DNA of 64,000 nucleotides, from contig JALCRK010000006.1 of NCBI GenBank assembly GCA_022652485.1, forward strand, positions 1 through 64,000. Direction: 5' to 3'. The stretch comes from Sphingobium sp. (GTDB taxonomy: Bacteria > Pseudomonadota > Alphaproteobacteria > Sphingomonadales > Sphingomonadaceae). A model generated the notes under the pieces. That model saw nothing but the letters and a program-made list of their open reading frames with translations, was not told the DNA's origin and ran no database searches. A program made the position numbers and the translations under genes. Below are positions 31,969 to 41,461 of the stretch, piece after piece (position 1 is the first letter of the stretch; each line of letters opens with the position of its first letter).

Positions 31969-32604
31969 TTACTTCTTTTCGGGCGGAAGCGTGATCTTCA
32001 CCGTCTCACCGGACTTGCCGGGGAAGTTGATGAACATGGCGTCGATCAGGTTCGGCACCAGATAGGTGAGTTTGTTGCTGAGCGACTGCGACTCGGCCTT
32101 GCCCTCGAACAGGCGCTGACCGCCGTTGGCGCGATCGATTCTCAGCTCTAGCGTGCCGGTATAAACGGTATAGCTCTGGATCTGGTTATAGTTGGGGCCG
32201 AACAGGAACGGATCGTAGAAGCCCCAGTGATAGGGGCGGCCCCAGTAGCCGTAGCGGCCATAGCCGTAATAGAAGGGATCGGGTGCGAAGCCGGTCGACT
32301 GCACCTTCTCGCGCCCATTGTCGACGCTGTAGCGCATCCGCACGACGAGGTCTGCACGCGCCGGATCCTGGCTCGGCACATAGCCGACGCCGCCAAGCTT
32401 ATGCTCAAGCAGCGACGCATATTGCGAGAACTCAAGGCCGCCTGCGAGACGCGGGTCATCGGCCACGATGGTGAAGGTCTGGCCCTGCGGCGCTGGCAGC
32501 TGCTGGAAGCGAGCCACGTTGGCCTGAAAGCGGTCTGCGCAGCCTGCGGTTAAAAGCAGGGCTGCGCTGGCGAGGGCAATGCCGAGGACGTTACGCTTTT
32601 TCAT
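31969..32604 (-). CDS. DUF4136 lipoprotein
   Basis: This 211-residue lipoprotein has a signal with lipobox LLTAGC (Cys about residue 22), followed by a DUF4136-like domain. A Tyr/Gly/Trp-rich segment (about 108-130, PDPFYYGYGRYGYWG) sits inside the domain, and the end EGKAESQSLS and LVPNLIDAMFINFPG is typical. The role is unknown; it is likely an outer-membrane or periplasmic envelope protein. Confidence 0.85.
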   Translation of the reverse strand: MKKRNVLGIALASAALLLTAGCADRFQANVARFQQLPAPQGQTFTIVADDPRLAGGLEFSQYASLLEHKLGGVGYVPSQDPARADLVVRMRYSVDNGREKVQSTGFAPDPFYYGYGRYGYWGRPYHWGFYDPFLFGPNYNQIQSYTVYTGTLELRIDRANGGQRLFEGKAESQSLSNKLTYLVPNLIDAMFINFPGKSGETVKITLPPEKK

Positions 32605-32725
32605 ATGGTCTCTCCTCCGTCGTGGCCGGGAGAGGAGGCGCGCGACGCAATTCAGAATGCGATACTGGTATAACGCAACTGAACCGGATTTGAACGACTT
32701 CGTGTTGCCGGAGTTTTTGCCCGGC

Positions 32726-33730
32726 CTAGCGCATCAGCCCCATCGCGTCATAAGCGGCGCGCAGCGTGGGTTCGGCGGCCGCCGCTGCCTTTTCTGCGCC
32801 TTTGACCAGGATGGCATCCAGGGCGGCCTGATCGTCTTTCAGGGCGACGTAGCGCTCGCGGATGGGATGAAGGCTGCTGACCAACAGGTCCGCCAGAGCG
32901 GGCTTGAACGCGCCGAAGCCTTGCCCGGCGAATTGGGCGCACACCTGATCCGCGCTCGTGCCGGCCATCGCCGCATAGATGCCGACGAGATTGAGCGCCT
33001 CCGGGCGACCTTCCAGCCCCTTCGCCTCCGAGGGAAGCGGCTCAGGGTCGGTCTTCGCCTTACGCACCTTCTGGGCGATGGCGTCGTCGTCGTCGGTCAG
33101 ATTGATGCGGCTCTGGTCCGACGGGTCGGATTTCGACATCTTCGCCGAACCGTCGCGCAACGACATGATCCGCGCCGTCTCCTTGGGGATGATCGGATCG
33201 GGGAGCGTAAACACCTCGCGCTCGAAATCGGTGTTGAACTTGATGGCGATGTCGCGCGTCAGCTCCAGATGCTGCTTCTGGTCCTCGCCCACGGGCACGT
33301 GCGTCGCCTGATAGAGCAGCACGTCCGCCGCCTGAAGCACCGGATAGACATAGAGGCCAATGGAAACGCCCTCGCGGTTTTTGCCCGCCTTGTCCTTGAA
33401 CTGGGTCATGCGGTTGAGCCAGCCGATGCGGGCGGTGCCGTTCAGCAACCAGCACAGCTCGGCATGGGCGGGAACCCGCGCCTGGTTGAACAGCACGCTG
33501 CGCTCCGGGTCGATGCCGCAGGCAACGAGTGCCGCCGCCATCTCGCGGACGTTCCGCAGGCGCTGTTCCCGCCCCTCATGCACGGTGATTGAGTGCATGT
33601 CGGCGAGGAAGAAGAAGCACTGCGAGGCGCTATCCATCTCGTCCTGCATCTTCACCCAGTTGCGGATCGCGCCCAGATAATTGCCGAGGTGCAGGTTGCC
33701 GGTGGGCTGAATGCCGGAAAGGACGCGCAT
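32726..33730 (-). CDS. trpS: Tryptophanyl-tRNA synthetase
   Basis: This 334-residue class I synthetase has [16 protein letters not shown] (residues 6-21, HIGH-like HLGN) and the KMSKS motif (about 199-203, [11 protein letters not shown]). It charges tRNA-Trp. The start at 33730 is the first Met of the canonical N-terminus; an upstream in-frame extension to 33916 is spurious. It lies 14 bp after murJ in the same direction, so co-transcription is likely. Confidence 0.96.
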   Translation of the reverse strand: MRVLSGIQPTGNLHLGNYLGAIRNWVKMQDEMDSASQCFFFLADMHSITVHEGREQRLRNVREMAAALVACGIDPERSVLFNQARVPAHAELCWLLNGTARIGWLNRMTQFKDKAGKNREGVSIGLYVYPVLQAADVLLYQATHVPVGEDQKQHLELTRDIAIKFNTDFEREVFTLPDPIIPKETARIMSLRDGSAKMSKSDPSDQSRINLTDDDDAIAQKVRKAKTDPEPLPSEAKGLEGRPEALNLVGIYAAMAGTSADQVCAQFAGQGFGAFKPALADLLVSSLHPIRERYVALKDDQAALDAILVKGAEKAAAAAEPTLRAAYDAMGLMR

Positions 33731-33744
33731 GAATGTCTCTCGTT

Positions 33745-35322
33745 CTATCTGCGGCGCGTGACGAGCGCCTTGAGCTCGGACAGGCGATAGGCGCCTGTGC
33801 CGAAGATGGCGACCGCATAGACCAAAGCGCCCCCGCCGCACAACAGGGAGAGCGCGATCCCGCGGGTGAGGAAGCTGCCCGCCATATAGCGATCCGAGAA
33901 TGGCCCCATGAACCACAAGGCGACCCCCATCACCGCGCTCGCGGCGATGATCCGGGAACCACGGCTGATGAGGCGCGCGTCAGCCTGCAGATGATCGTCG
34001 CGGTGGAGCAGCCAATAGAGGATGAGGACGTTGACCCAGGCGGAAAAGGCGGTCGCGGCGGCGACGCCGACATGGCCCAGCGGCCAGATGAGGATGAGGT
34101 TGCCGATCAGGTTGAACAGCATCGAGAATAAGGCGACGCGCACCGGCGTCCTGGTGTCCTGCCGCGCATAAAAGCCGGGGGTCAGCACCTTGATGAGCAC
34201 ATAGGCGGGGACGCCGAGCGCAAACACCGCCAGCGCCGAGGCCGCGCCGATGGTATCCTGCGCGGTGAACACGCCATGCTGGAGCAGACCCCGGATCAGC
34301 GGGGTCGCGGCAACGCAGAGCGCGACGGCCGCGGGGAGCGAGAGAAACAGCGCCAGCTCGATTGCGCGGTTCTGGGTTTCCTTCGCGGCCTTCTCGTTGC
34401 CCGAACCGATCTGCCGCGAGAGCGCGGGGAGGATCGCGGTGCCGACGCCGATGCCGATCAGGCCCAGCGGCAACTGGTTCAGCCGGTCGGCATAATAGAG
34501 GTAACTGACCGCACCTTCCCTGAGGTAGCGCGCGGCGAGCGAGGTGGAGATCAGCAGGTTGAACTGGATCGCGCCCTGACCCAGCGCGGCGGGGAGAATC
34601 AGGATCAGCATCTGCTTCACGCGCGGGGTGATGCGGGGCAGGCGTGGCCATAGTACCACGCCCTCGCGCGCGCAGGCCCACATCAGCCACAAAAGTTGCA
34701 TCGCGCCCGATACGGTGACGGCGATGGCTTGCGTATAGCTCGTCTCATAGGGGGTCGCGCCCCGGAAGAACAGCACAGCGCCAATCATACAGATGTTGAG
34801 CAATATCGGCGCGGCGGCGTTGACCCAAAAGCGATCGAGCGAGTTCAATATCCCGCCCAGCAGCGACACGATCGAGATCAGCGCGAGATAGGGAAAGGTG
34901 ATCCGCGTCAGGTCCACCGCCAGCGCGAATTTCTCCGGTCCGCCATCCGGGAAGCCGCCGGTCATCGCCCAGACGATCTGCGACGCGAAAATCATCATGA
35001 TGACGGTGAAGAAGACGAGGAATGGGAACAGCACCGAAAGCACCTGCCCTGCGAACAGCACCGCCGCCGCCTTGCCGGAGCCGGGATCGTCCTTGTCCGC
35101 CTCCGCCATCGTGCGGTTGAACATGGGCACGAACACTGCCGAGAATGCCCCTTCCGCAAACAGCGCGCGGAAGAGATTGGGCAGGCGCCACGCGATCAGG
35201 AAGGCGTCAGATGCCAGACCCGCGCCGAGATAGCGCGCCACCAGCATATCGCGCACCATGCCCAGAACGCGGCTGACCAGGGTGAGCGCGCCGATAGTGC
35301 CGGAAGCGCGGATCAAACTCAT
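33745..35322 (-). CDS. murJ: Lipid II flippase MurJ
   Basis: The protein (525 aa) has 13-14 hydrophobic helices and MurJ motifs: [20 protein letters not shown] at the start, [20 protein letters not shown] (residues 46-65), and [20 protein letters not shown] (about 251-270). It flips lipid II across the inner membrane for peptidoglycan synthesis. It lies between secB and trpS. Confidence 0.96.
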   Translation of the reverse strand: MSLIRASGTIGALTLVSRVLGMVRDMLVARYLGAGLASDAFLIAWRLPNLFRALFAEGAFSAVFVPMFNRTMAEADKDDPGSGKAAAVLFAGQVLSVLFPFLVFFTVIMMIFASQIVWAMTGGFPDGGPEKFALAVDLTRITFPYLALISIVSLLGGILNSLDRFWVNAAAPILLNICMIGAVLFFRGATPYETSYTQAIAVTVSGAMQLLWLMWACAREGVVLWPRLPRITPRVKQMLILILPAALGQGAIQFNLLISTSLAARYLREGAVSYLYYADRLNQLPLGLIGIGVGTAILPALSRQIGSGNEKAAKETQNRAIELALFLSLPAAVALCVAATPLIRGLLQHGVFTAQDTIGAASALAVFALGVPAYVLIKVLTPGFYARQDTRTPVRVALFSMLFNLIGNLILIWPLGHVGVAAATAFSAWVNVLILYWLLHRDDHLQADARLISRGSRIIAASAVMGVALWFMGPFSDRYMAGSFLTRGIALSLLCGGGALVYAVAIFGTGAYRLSELKALVTRRR

Positions 35323-35347
35323 CGCGTCGCGCCCCGGTTAATCAATT

Positions 35348-35851
35348 TCAGGCGTTTCCCGCCACTGGCTCGCCATCCTGCGCGGCCTGTTGCGCCTGCA
35401 GCTGCTGCATATAAAGACCGTTGAAATCGATCGGGTCGAGCATCAGCGGCTGGAACCCGCCGTCGCGGATGGCGTCGGCGACGATGCGGCGCGCGAACGG
35501 GAACAGCAGGCGCGGCGCTTCAGCGAACAGGAACGGGTGGATCTGGTCGTCGGGCACGTTGCGGATGCCGAACAGCCCGGCATAGGTGAGGTCTACCGCG
35601 AATGCGGCGCCCTGGCTGGCCTTGGCCTTCACCTCGATCTTCAGCGCAACCTCATAGACATCGTCGGCGGGCTTGTCCGATCCGATGTTGAACTGCACGT
35701 CGATCTCAGGCTGCTCCTGCCACTGATAAACGGCGGGCGCGTTGGGATTTTCGAACGACAGATCCTTCACATACTGGGTGAGCAGCCCGATGGTGGGGGA
35801 GGTGTCGGCACCGTTGGCGAGCGGTTCGGAGGAGGTGGCTTCGTCGGCCAT
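35348..35851 (-). CDS. secB: Protein-export chaperone SecB
   Basis: This 167-residue acidic protein has the SecB core: LLTQYVKDLSFENPNAP (about residues 23-39), FAVDLTYAGLFGI and LLFPFARRIVADAIRDGGFQ, LMLDPIDFNGLY. It holds precursors unfolded and delivers them to SecA. The start at 35851 is the first Met of the normal N-terminus; an earlier start at 35899 has no support. Confidence 0.95.
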   Translation of the reverse strand: MADEATSSEPLANGADTSPTIGLLTQYVKDLSFENPNAPAVYQWQEQPEIDVQFNIGSDKPADDVYEVALKIEVKAKASQGAAFAVDLTYAGLFGIRNVPDDQIHPFLFAEAPRLLFPFARRIVADAIRDGGFQPLMLDPIDFNGLYMQQLQAQQAAQDGEPVAGNA

Positions 35852-36053
35852 GATCGTTTCTTTCTGCTGTTGAGTGCATCCGTTGCCCACGGCGGGCATA
35901 TCTTCCGCGCGCGCTTAGCAGCACTGGCCAGCGAGGGCAATGCGGCCCTTGTGCGCGCCTCCGCGCTTTTTCCGCGGGCCGGGTTTGAAAAACGCCACGA
36001 CTTTGCCTATGTTGGGGGTTCATCGCTTTATTAACCGTGACAGGCTATAACCC

Positions 36054-36710
36054 GTGTACATGATCGTCATACTGGCTCTGGTCGCCGCTTTCCTCGCATT
36101 GCGGCTTTATTCGGTGCTCGGCCGCCGCACGGGTCACGAGCAGCAGCCCGCCCCGTTGCAGGGGGATGACCGCATCGCGCCCAAGCCTGTCCAGCCCGAA
36201 ATGCGCAACGCAGCTTCGGCGGATCGCGTGCGCTTTGCTGAGAGCATCATCGCGCCGGAAGCGGAAACCGGCATCCGTGCCATCATCAATGCCGATCGCA
36301 ATTTCGACGTGCCGCAGTTTCTCGAAGGGGCGCGCTCTGCTTATGGCATGATCCTCAGCGCATTCTGGACGGGCAAGCGCGACGAATTGCGCTGGCTGTG
36401 CGATTCGGACGTGGCGCAGTCGTTTGAACAGGCGATCGACGAGCGCGAGGCGGCGGGGCAGGTGCTCGATAACCGTCTGGTGCGGATCGAGAAGGCCCAG
36501 ATCGTCGAGGCGTCGATGGTGGGGCGCACCGCGCACATCACGCTGCGCTTCGACGCGGATATCGCCGCGATTACCCGCGACAAGGACGGTACAATCATCG
36601 CCGGTTCCATGACCGACGCGGTGCCCACGCACGACCTCTGGACCTTCACCCGTGAAATCGGCCACGCCGACCCCAACTGGAAGCTGAGCGAAACCGACGA
36701 GGCGCAGTAA
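36054..36710 (+). CDS. Tim44-like domain protein
   Basis: This 218-residue protein has one N-terminal membrane helix (residues 2-18, MIVILALVAAFLALRLY) and a Tim44/TimA-like domain from about residue 75 (FDVPQFLEGARSAYGMILSA ... WLCDSDVAQSF). Alphaproteobacterial relatives of mitochondrial Tim44 are inner-membrane proteins of incompletely known role. It is divergent from secB and overlaps mltA by one base (TAATG). Translation starts at a GTG; an ATG two codons later is also possible. Confidence 0.88.
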   Translation: MYMIVILALVAAFLALRLYSVLGRRTGHEQQPAPLQGDDRIAPKPVQPEMRNAASADRVRFAESIIAPEAETGIRAIINADRNFDVPQFLEGARSAYGMILSAFWTGKRDELRWLCDSDVAQSFEQAIDEREAAGQVLDNRLVRIEKAQIVEASMVGRTAHITLRFDADIAAITRDKDGTIIAGSMTDAVPTHDLWTFTREIGHADPNWKLSETDEAQ

Positions 36711-38020
36711 TGCGGTTCGCATCCGGTGCGGCGATAGCGGCGCGCTGCGCTGCATCGTGGCGGGTTGTGCCGTTGGTTGCGGCGCTATCGCTGCTGTCTG
36801 CCTGTGCGGGAGGCCTCATTCCCGAGGGGCATGGCCCCGCGACGCCGCCTCCGCCCAGCCATAAGCCTGCGCACAAGCCCAAGCCTGCGAAGCCGGTTCC
36901 GCCTGTCGCGCCTGCCCGGCCAGTGCCAGCGCCCCCGGTGCCTGTCGAGACGGCGTTTGGGGCGGGCGTTACGGCCGGGCCTCCGGTGAGTCAGCTTATC
37001 GCTCAGGACTCCCGCACGATTGCGGCACTCGCGGCCTTCCGTATTTCCTGCCCTTCGCTGATGCGGCGCATGGATTCGTCAGCCCTCACTCTGGGTTCGG
37101 ACTGGAACGCGGCCTGCGCCGCCGCCGCAAGCTGGCCGGACGCCAATGCCGCCGATTTCTTCGCACGCTATTTCGAGGCTGCGCAGGTCGGCACCGGCGC
37201 GGCGTTTGCGACCGGCTATTATGAGCCGGAAATCAGCGGCTCGCGCACCCAGGGTGGCGTCTATCAGACCGCGATCTACCGCCGCCCGCCGGACCTTATT
37301 GACGTCGACCTCGGCCAGTTCAGTGATGCGCTGAAAGGCAAGAGCATCCGGGGCCGTGTCGATGGGCGCAAGTTCGTGCCCTATTTCGCGCGGGCGGACA
37401 TCGTCGACAGCGGCGCGCTTACCTCCAGGGGGCTGGAGCTGGCCTGGGCGGCCGATCCGGTCGAGTTCTTCTTCCTCCAGGTGCAGGGCAGCGGACGGCT
37501 GCGCCTGCCTGATGGTTCCGTAATGCGCATCGGCTATGACGGGCAGAACGGGCGCGATTATACCGGCATCGGCAAGCTGATGAAGGATCGCGGCCTCATT
37601 CAGGCCGGATCGATGCAGGACATCATGGCCTATCTCCGCGCCAATCCCGATGAGGGGCGTGCGATCATGAACGAGAACAAGAGCTTCGTGTTCTTCAAGG
37701 AGCTGACCGGAGCAGGGCCATTGGGCGCGCTCGGGCTGCCGGTGAGCCCGGAGGCGACCGTGGCGGCGGACCCCAGGTTCGTGCCGCTCGGTGCGCCGGT
37801 GTTGCTGGTGGTGGATCGCGCCGAGGCGAACGGCATCTGGATCGCGCAGGATACTGGCGGCGCGATCAAGGGCGCGAACCGCTTCGACACCTTCTGGGGC
37901 GCGGGCGAGCGGGCGCGGACGATCGCGGGCGGCATGTCAGCGCGCGGCACGGCCTATGTGCTGGTGCCGATCGGTACGGTGGCGAGAGTGCAGGCGGCCC
38001 GTGCGGCGCCTCAGCTCTGA
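36710..38020 (+). CDS. mltA: Membrane-bound lytic transglycosylase MltA
   Basis: The 436-residue protein has an N-terminal signal and lipobox-like LLSAC (about residue 32), a long Pro/Ala/Lys-rich linker (about 45-85), the MltA barrel (FATGYYEPEISGSRTQGGVY, about 164-183; FFLQVQGSGRLRL) and the 3D domain with the catalytic Asp (IWIAQDTGGAIKGANRFDTF, about 383-402). It cleaves peptidoglycan glycan strands. It overlaps the smr gene. Confidence 0.93.
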   Translation: MRFASGAAIAARCAASWRVVPLVAALSLLSACAGGLIPEGHGPATPPPPSHKPAHKPKPAKPVPPVAPARPVPAPPVPVETAFGAGVTAGPPVSQLIAQDSRTIAALAAFRISCPSLMRRMDSSALTLGSDWNAACAAAASWPDANAADFFARYFEAAQVGTGAAFATGYYEPEISGSRTQGGVYQTAIYRRPPDLIDVDLGQFSDALKGKSIRGRVDGRKFVPYFARADIVDSGALTSRGLELAWAADPVEFFFLQVQGSGRLRLPDGSVMRIGYDGQNGRDYTGIGKLMKDRGLIQAGSMQDIMAYLRANPDEGRAIMNENKSFVFFKELTGAGPLGALGLPVSPEATVAADPRFVPLGAPVLLVVDRAEANGIWIAQDTGGAIKGANRFDTFWGAGERARTIAGGMSARGTAYVLVPIGTVARVQAARAAPQL

Positions 38021-38540
38021 GGAACAGGCAATCTGGGCAAAGCTGGCGCGCAGCGTGACCCCGCTGGCGGGACGCGCGGCTCCGCCTGAGGTGGTGGAAC
38101 GGCGCGCGGCGCTCTCGGCATCGGCCAAGGCGGTGCCTGTGGCTGCCGCTGCTATGCCAGCCAAAGTGCCTCCGCCCCAGCGCATGCCGCAGCCGGTACT
38201 TGATAGCAGTTGGGAGCGGCGGATCGGCAACGGCACGCTCGCGCCCGATGCGGTGATCGATCTGCACAATCATTCGCTCGATGCCGCGCACCAGCGCCTC
38301 AATCATGCCCTGGCGCAGGCAGTCGCCAAGGGGCAGCGCGTGCTGCTGGTGGTGACGGGCAACCCGCGCCCGGCGCAAAGCGGGCCTATCGGGCACAAGG
38401 GGCGTGGGGCGATCCGCGCCGAGATCGGCGACTGGCTCGCGCTCTCGGGCCAGTCCGACCAGATCGCCAGCGTCCGCACCGCGCACCCCCGGCATGGCGG
38501 CAAGGGGGCGCTGTATGTGATTTTGAGGAGGCGGGGCTGA
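38001..38540 (+). CDS. Smr/MutS2 domain protein
   Basis: This 179-residue protein carries a C-terminal Smr domain (about 90-178): AVIDLHNHSLDAAHQRL, VLLVVTGNP and TAHPRHGGKGALYVILRRR. Small Smr proteins are nucleases or nucleic-acid binders, in bacteria often linked to ribosome rescue. It starts at GTG 38001, inside the mltA end, so coupling is likely. Confidence 0.88.
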   Translation: MRRLSSEEQAIWAKLARSVTPLAGRAAPPEVVERRAALSASAKAVPVAAAAMPAKVPPPQRMPQPVLDSSWERRIGNGTLAPDAVIDLHNHSLDAAHQRLNHALAQAVAKGQRVLLVVTGNPRPAQSGPIGHKGRGAIRAEIGDWLALSGQSDQIASVRTAHPRHGGKGALYVILRRRG

Positions 38541-38641
38541 TTGATACCGGCCTATACGCTGTGCCTTATCGATCAGCAGTAGCGCGATCCCTGGCGGAGA
38601 ATGGCTTCAGGCGCACCGCGCTCTGATTCCGGCGCAAAATA

Positions 38642-39973
38642 TCAGCCCGCAATCCGCTGCCCACGGAGCGGCGTGACCAGCAATTTGTCGATCTTGCGGC
38701 CGTCCATGTCCACCACCTCGAAGATCCATCCCTGATCGTCGAAGCTCTCGCCCAGCTCGGGCAGATGCTTGAGCCGCCACAGCACGTGCCCCGCGACGGT
38801 GGCGTAATCCCGCTCTTCCTCAAGGGAGAGGCCAATCTTTTCGGCGAGCTGATCCATCGGCATCTGGCCTGAGACGAGCAGGCTGCCGTCTTCGCGCTCC
38901 ACCAGATCCGGTTCGTCATAGAGGTCCGCGTCGGAGGCGAAGGTGCCTGCGATGGCCGAGAGCAGATCGGACGGCGTGACGATGCCTTCGAAATGGCCAT
39001 ATTCGTCATGCACCATCACCATCGGCACCTCGGATCGGCGCAGCACTTCGAGCGCGTCCATCGCGTCGACCTGATCGGGCACGACCGCGACGGTGCGCAT
39101 CAGCGCGGAGACATCGATCTTCTCGCGCCTCAGCAGCGCCGACATGATGTCACGGGCCTGCACCACGCCGACGATCTCCTCGACGCTGCCATTGCCGACC
39201 GGAAGCCGCGTATGCGGTGTCGCGAGCAGCTTGGCACGCAGCGCCCGCGCGTCGCTCCCTATGTCGACCCAGTCGACATCGGTGCGCGGAGTCATCACCT
39301 CGCGCACCGGCCGGTCGGCGAGGCGGACGACGCCGGAAATGATCGCGCGCTCGCTCTCCTCGATCACGCCGGACTTGCTGGCCTCGGCGACGATCAGGTG
39401 CAGTTCCTCGGCGGTGACATGCGCCTCGCTTTCGCGGTTGAGGCCGAGGGCGCGGAAAATGAGCGCCGAGCAGCCGTCCATCAGCCACACCAGCGGCGCG
39501 GTCGCTTTCGCCAGCCACAGCATCGGCCGCGCCATGACGACCGCGATCGGCTCCGGTGCACGCAGCGCGAATTGCTTGGGCACCAGCTCGCCCACGATCA
39601 GCGACGCGAAGGTAGTGAGCCCGATGACCAGCGCGAAGCCCGCGCTGACGGCGCTCTCATGGTGCAGACCGAGCAATTCCAGCCGCTCGGACACCGGGCC
39701 GCCCAGGCTGGCGCCGGAATAGGCACCCGCGCCGATGCCGATCAGCGTGATGCCGATCTGCACGGTGGAAAGAAACTTGCCAGGGTCTTCCGCCAGCGTC
39801 AGGGCCACCCGCGCACCGCTCTTCCCCGCCTTCTCCGCAGCCTGAAGCCGCGGCCGGCGTGCGGACACGATCGCCAGCTCGGACATCGCGAACAGGCCGT
39901 TGAGCGCTATAAGCGCGAGAATGATGAACACATCCGCCCACGGAAAGGGCGTCAGGGAGACCGTCTGGTGCAT
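38642..39973 (-). CDS. CNNM/CorC-type membrane protein with CBS pair
   Basis: The protein (443 aa) has a four-helix CNNM (DUF21) membrane domain at about residues 10-195 (LIALNGLFAMSELAIVSARR), two CBS domains (about 215-340; VMTPRTDVDWVD, VPMVMVHDEYGHFEG) and a CorC_HlyC C-terminal domain (ATVAGHVLWRLKHLPELG). Relatives affect Mg/Co homeostasis; older annotation calls them hemolysins. It has its own divergent promoter region facing the OmpA-like gene. Confidence 0.92.
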   Translation of the reverse strand: MHQTVSLTPFPWADVFIILALIALNGLFAMSELAIVSARRPRLQAAEKAGKSGARVALTLAEDPGKFLSTVQIGITLIGIGAGAYSGASLGGPVSERLELLGLHHESAVSAGFALVIGLTTFASLIVGELVPKQFALRAPEPIAVVMARPMLWLAKATAPLVWLMDGCSALIFRALGLNRESEAHVTAEELHLIVAEASKSGVIEESERAIISGVVRLADRPVREVMTPRTDVDWVDIGSDARALRAKLLATPHTRLPVGNGSVEEIVGVVQARDIMSALLRREKIDVSALMRTVAVVPDQVDAMDALEVLRRSEVPMVMVHDEYGHFEGIVTPSDLLSAIAGTFASDADLYDEPDLVEREDGSLLVSGQMPMDQLAEKIGLSLEEERDYATVAGHVLWRLKHLPELGESFDDQGWIFEVVDMDGRKIDKLLVTPLRGQRIAG

Positions 39974-40120
39974 GGCGTTCTTTCACCATGCAGGGATTCT
40001 TGCGGAATCACAACAGGGACATCAGCCCAGGTTCAGGTGCTGTGGGGGAACATTCGCTGTACCTTTCGGGTTTTACCCTGGAAGGGCGGTTGCTTCAGGG
40101 CTGTCAAAAAGGATGAACCT

Positions 40121-40801
40121 ATGCGGAAAATCAACAAGGCTGGACTTGGCGCGCTGATGCTCGCCCTCACCACAACGGCCTGTGTCACGGACCCTACCAC
40201 AGGCCGGAAAACCATATCCAAGGCGGCGATCGGCGGCGTTGGAGGCGCTCTTGGAGGCTATCTGCTTGGAGATCTGGTCGGTGGCAAACGCGACCGGACC
40301 GAGAAGATCCTCGGCGCGGGAATAGGAGCGGTCGCGGGTGCCGGAATCGGCGCCTATATGGATGCGCAGGAGAAAAAGCTCCGCGAGCGTACCGCCGGAA
40401 CGGGTGTGGAGGTCGCGCGCAACGGCGACGACCTGCTGTTGCGGATGCCATCGGGCATCACTTTCGCCACCGACAGCGATGCGGTGCAGCCGCAGTTCCA
40501 GCCCACGCTCAATCAGGTGGCTTCGGTGCTCGCCGAATATCCCAAGACCTATATCGATATCTATGGCCATACCGACAGCGACGGGTCCGACGTTTACAAT
40601 CAGGGTCTTTCGGAGCGCAGGGCGGGTTCCGTCCAGTCCTACCTCGCGACGCATGGAATCCAATCGGTGCGCATGGCCGCCAAGGGCTTTGGCGAGAGCC
40701 AGCCCATCGCCAGCAATGGCGACCCCGTGGGTAAGGCGCAGAATCGCCGGGTCGAGATAAAGATCGTACCCGTGACGCAAAGCGACGTTTCGGCCAGCTG
40801 A
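40121..40801 (+). CDS. OmpA-family lipoprotein (YiaD-like)
   Basis: The protein (226 aa) has a lipobox TTTAC (Cys about residue 21), a glycine-zipper region (about 38-80, GVGGALGGYLLGDLVGG ... GAGIGAVAGAGIGAYMDAQ) and a C-terminal OmpA domain (IDIYGHTDSDGSDVYNQGLS, NRRVEIKIVP). It links the outer membrane and wall. AAAGGATG before the ATG at 40121 sets the start. It is followed by a terminator. Confidence 0.9.
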   Translation: MRKINKAGLGALMLALTTTACVTDPTTGRKTISKAAIGGVGGALGGYLLGDLVGGKRDRTEKILGAGIGAVAGAGIGAYMDAQEKKLRERTAGTGVEVARNGDDLLLRMPSGITFATDSDAVQPQFQPTLNQVASVLAEYPKTYIDIYGHTDSDGSDVYNQGLSERRAGSVQSYLATHGIQSVRMAAKGFGESQPIASNGDPVGKAQNRRVEIKIVPVTQSDVSAS

Positions 40802-40810
40802 AAAGAAACA

Positions 40811-40842
40811 GGGGGAGAGCGCTGCCTCGCTCCCCCCTTTTT
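40811..40842 (+). terminator. Terminator after the OmpA-like lipoprotein
   Basis: GGGGGAG (40811-40817) and CTCCCCC (40830-40836) form a hairpin followed by TTTTT. It abuts the convergent marC stop codon. Confidence 0.75.
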
Positions 40843-41461
40843 AGCGGAAGTTGGCCTGAAGCCCGTCGATCACGAACTGCACTGCCAAAGCCGCCAGCAG
40901 AACCCCCAGCAGACGGGTGATAACTGCCTCGATCTTCTGCCCCAGCACCGCCATCAGCGCCCCGGCAGAAAAAAGGGCGCCGATCATCAGCGCCAGATTC
41001 GCGCCGATTGCGCCCAACACCACCAAGCGCTCTTCCAGCCCCTCGGCCCGCGCCATCAGCAGCATGACGGTGGTTATCGTGCCCGGCCCGGCGATCATGG
41101 GCATCGCCATCGGAAAGACCGAAACGTCCTCCACCTCATGCGCTTCGATCATTTTCTGCGCGCGGTCCTCGCGGCGCTGGGTGCGCTTTTCGAACACCAT
41201 GTCCAGCGCGATCATGAACAACATGATGCCGCCCGCGATGCGGAAGCTGTTGAGTTCGATCCCCAGCGTATGCAGCAGTTGCTTACCCCATAAAGCAAAA
41301 AGCAGCAGAATCACCGCAGCGATCGCGACTGCGCGCAATGCCATTGCCCGCCTGTGGGCCGGGCTGACGCCGCGCGTGAGGCTGGCATAGATCGGCGCGC
41401 ATCCGGGCGGATCGATCACCACGAACAATGTGATGAATGCGGAAACGAACAGCGCGATCAT
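40841..41461 (-). CDS. MarC-family integral membrane protein
   Basis: This 206-residue protein has six hydrophobic helices and MarC features: FITLFVVIDPPGCAPIYASL (residues 9-28), SFRIAGGIMLFMIALDM, and PMAMPMIAGPGTITTVMLLM (about 118-137). The family is likely a transporter of unknown substrate; the name comes from an outdated resistance link. Its ATG overlaps the stop of the 674-residue protein gene. Confidence 0.9.
   Translation of the reverse strand: MIALFVSAFITLFVVIDPPGCAPIYASLTRGVSPAHRRAMALRAVAIAAVILLLFALWGKQLLHTLGIELNSFRIAGGIMLFMIALDMVFEKRTQRREDRAQKMIEAHEVEDVSVFPMAMPMIAGPGTITTVMLLMARAEGLEERLVVLGAIGANLALMIGALFSAGALMAVLGQKIEAVITRLLGVLLAALAVQFVIDGLQANFR

Noticed and set aside
38993-40120. 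A long plus-strand extension upstream of the OmpA-like lipoprotein, reading as a 602-aa protein
   Set aside because: The first ~375 residues lie antisense to the CNNM/CBS gene; a signal/lipobox and ribosome binding site mark the true start at 40121.
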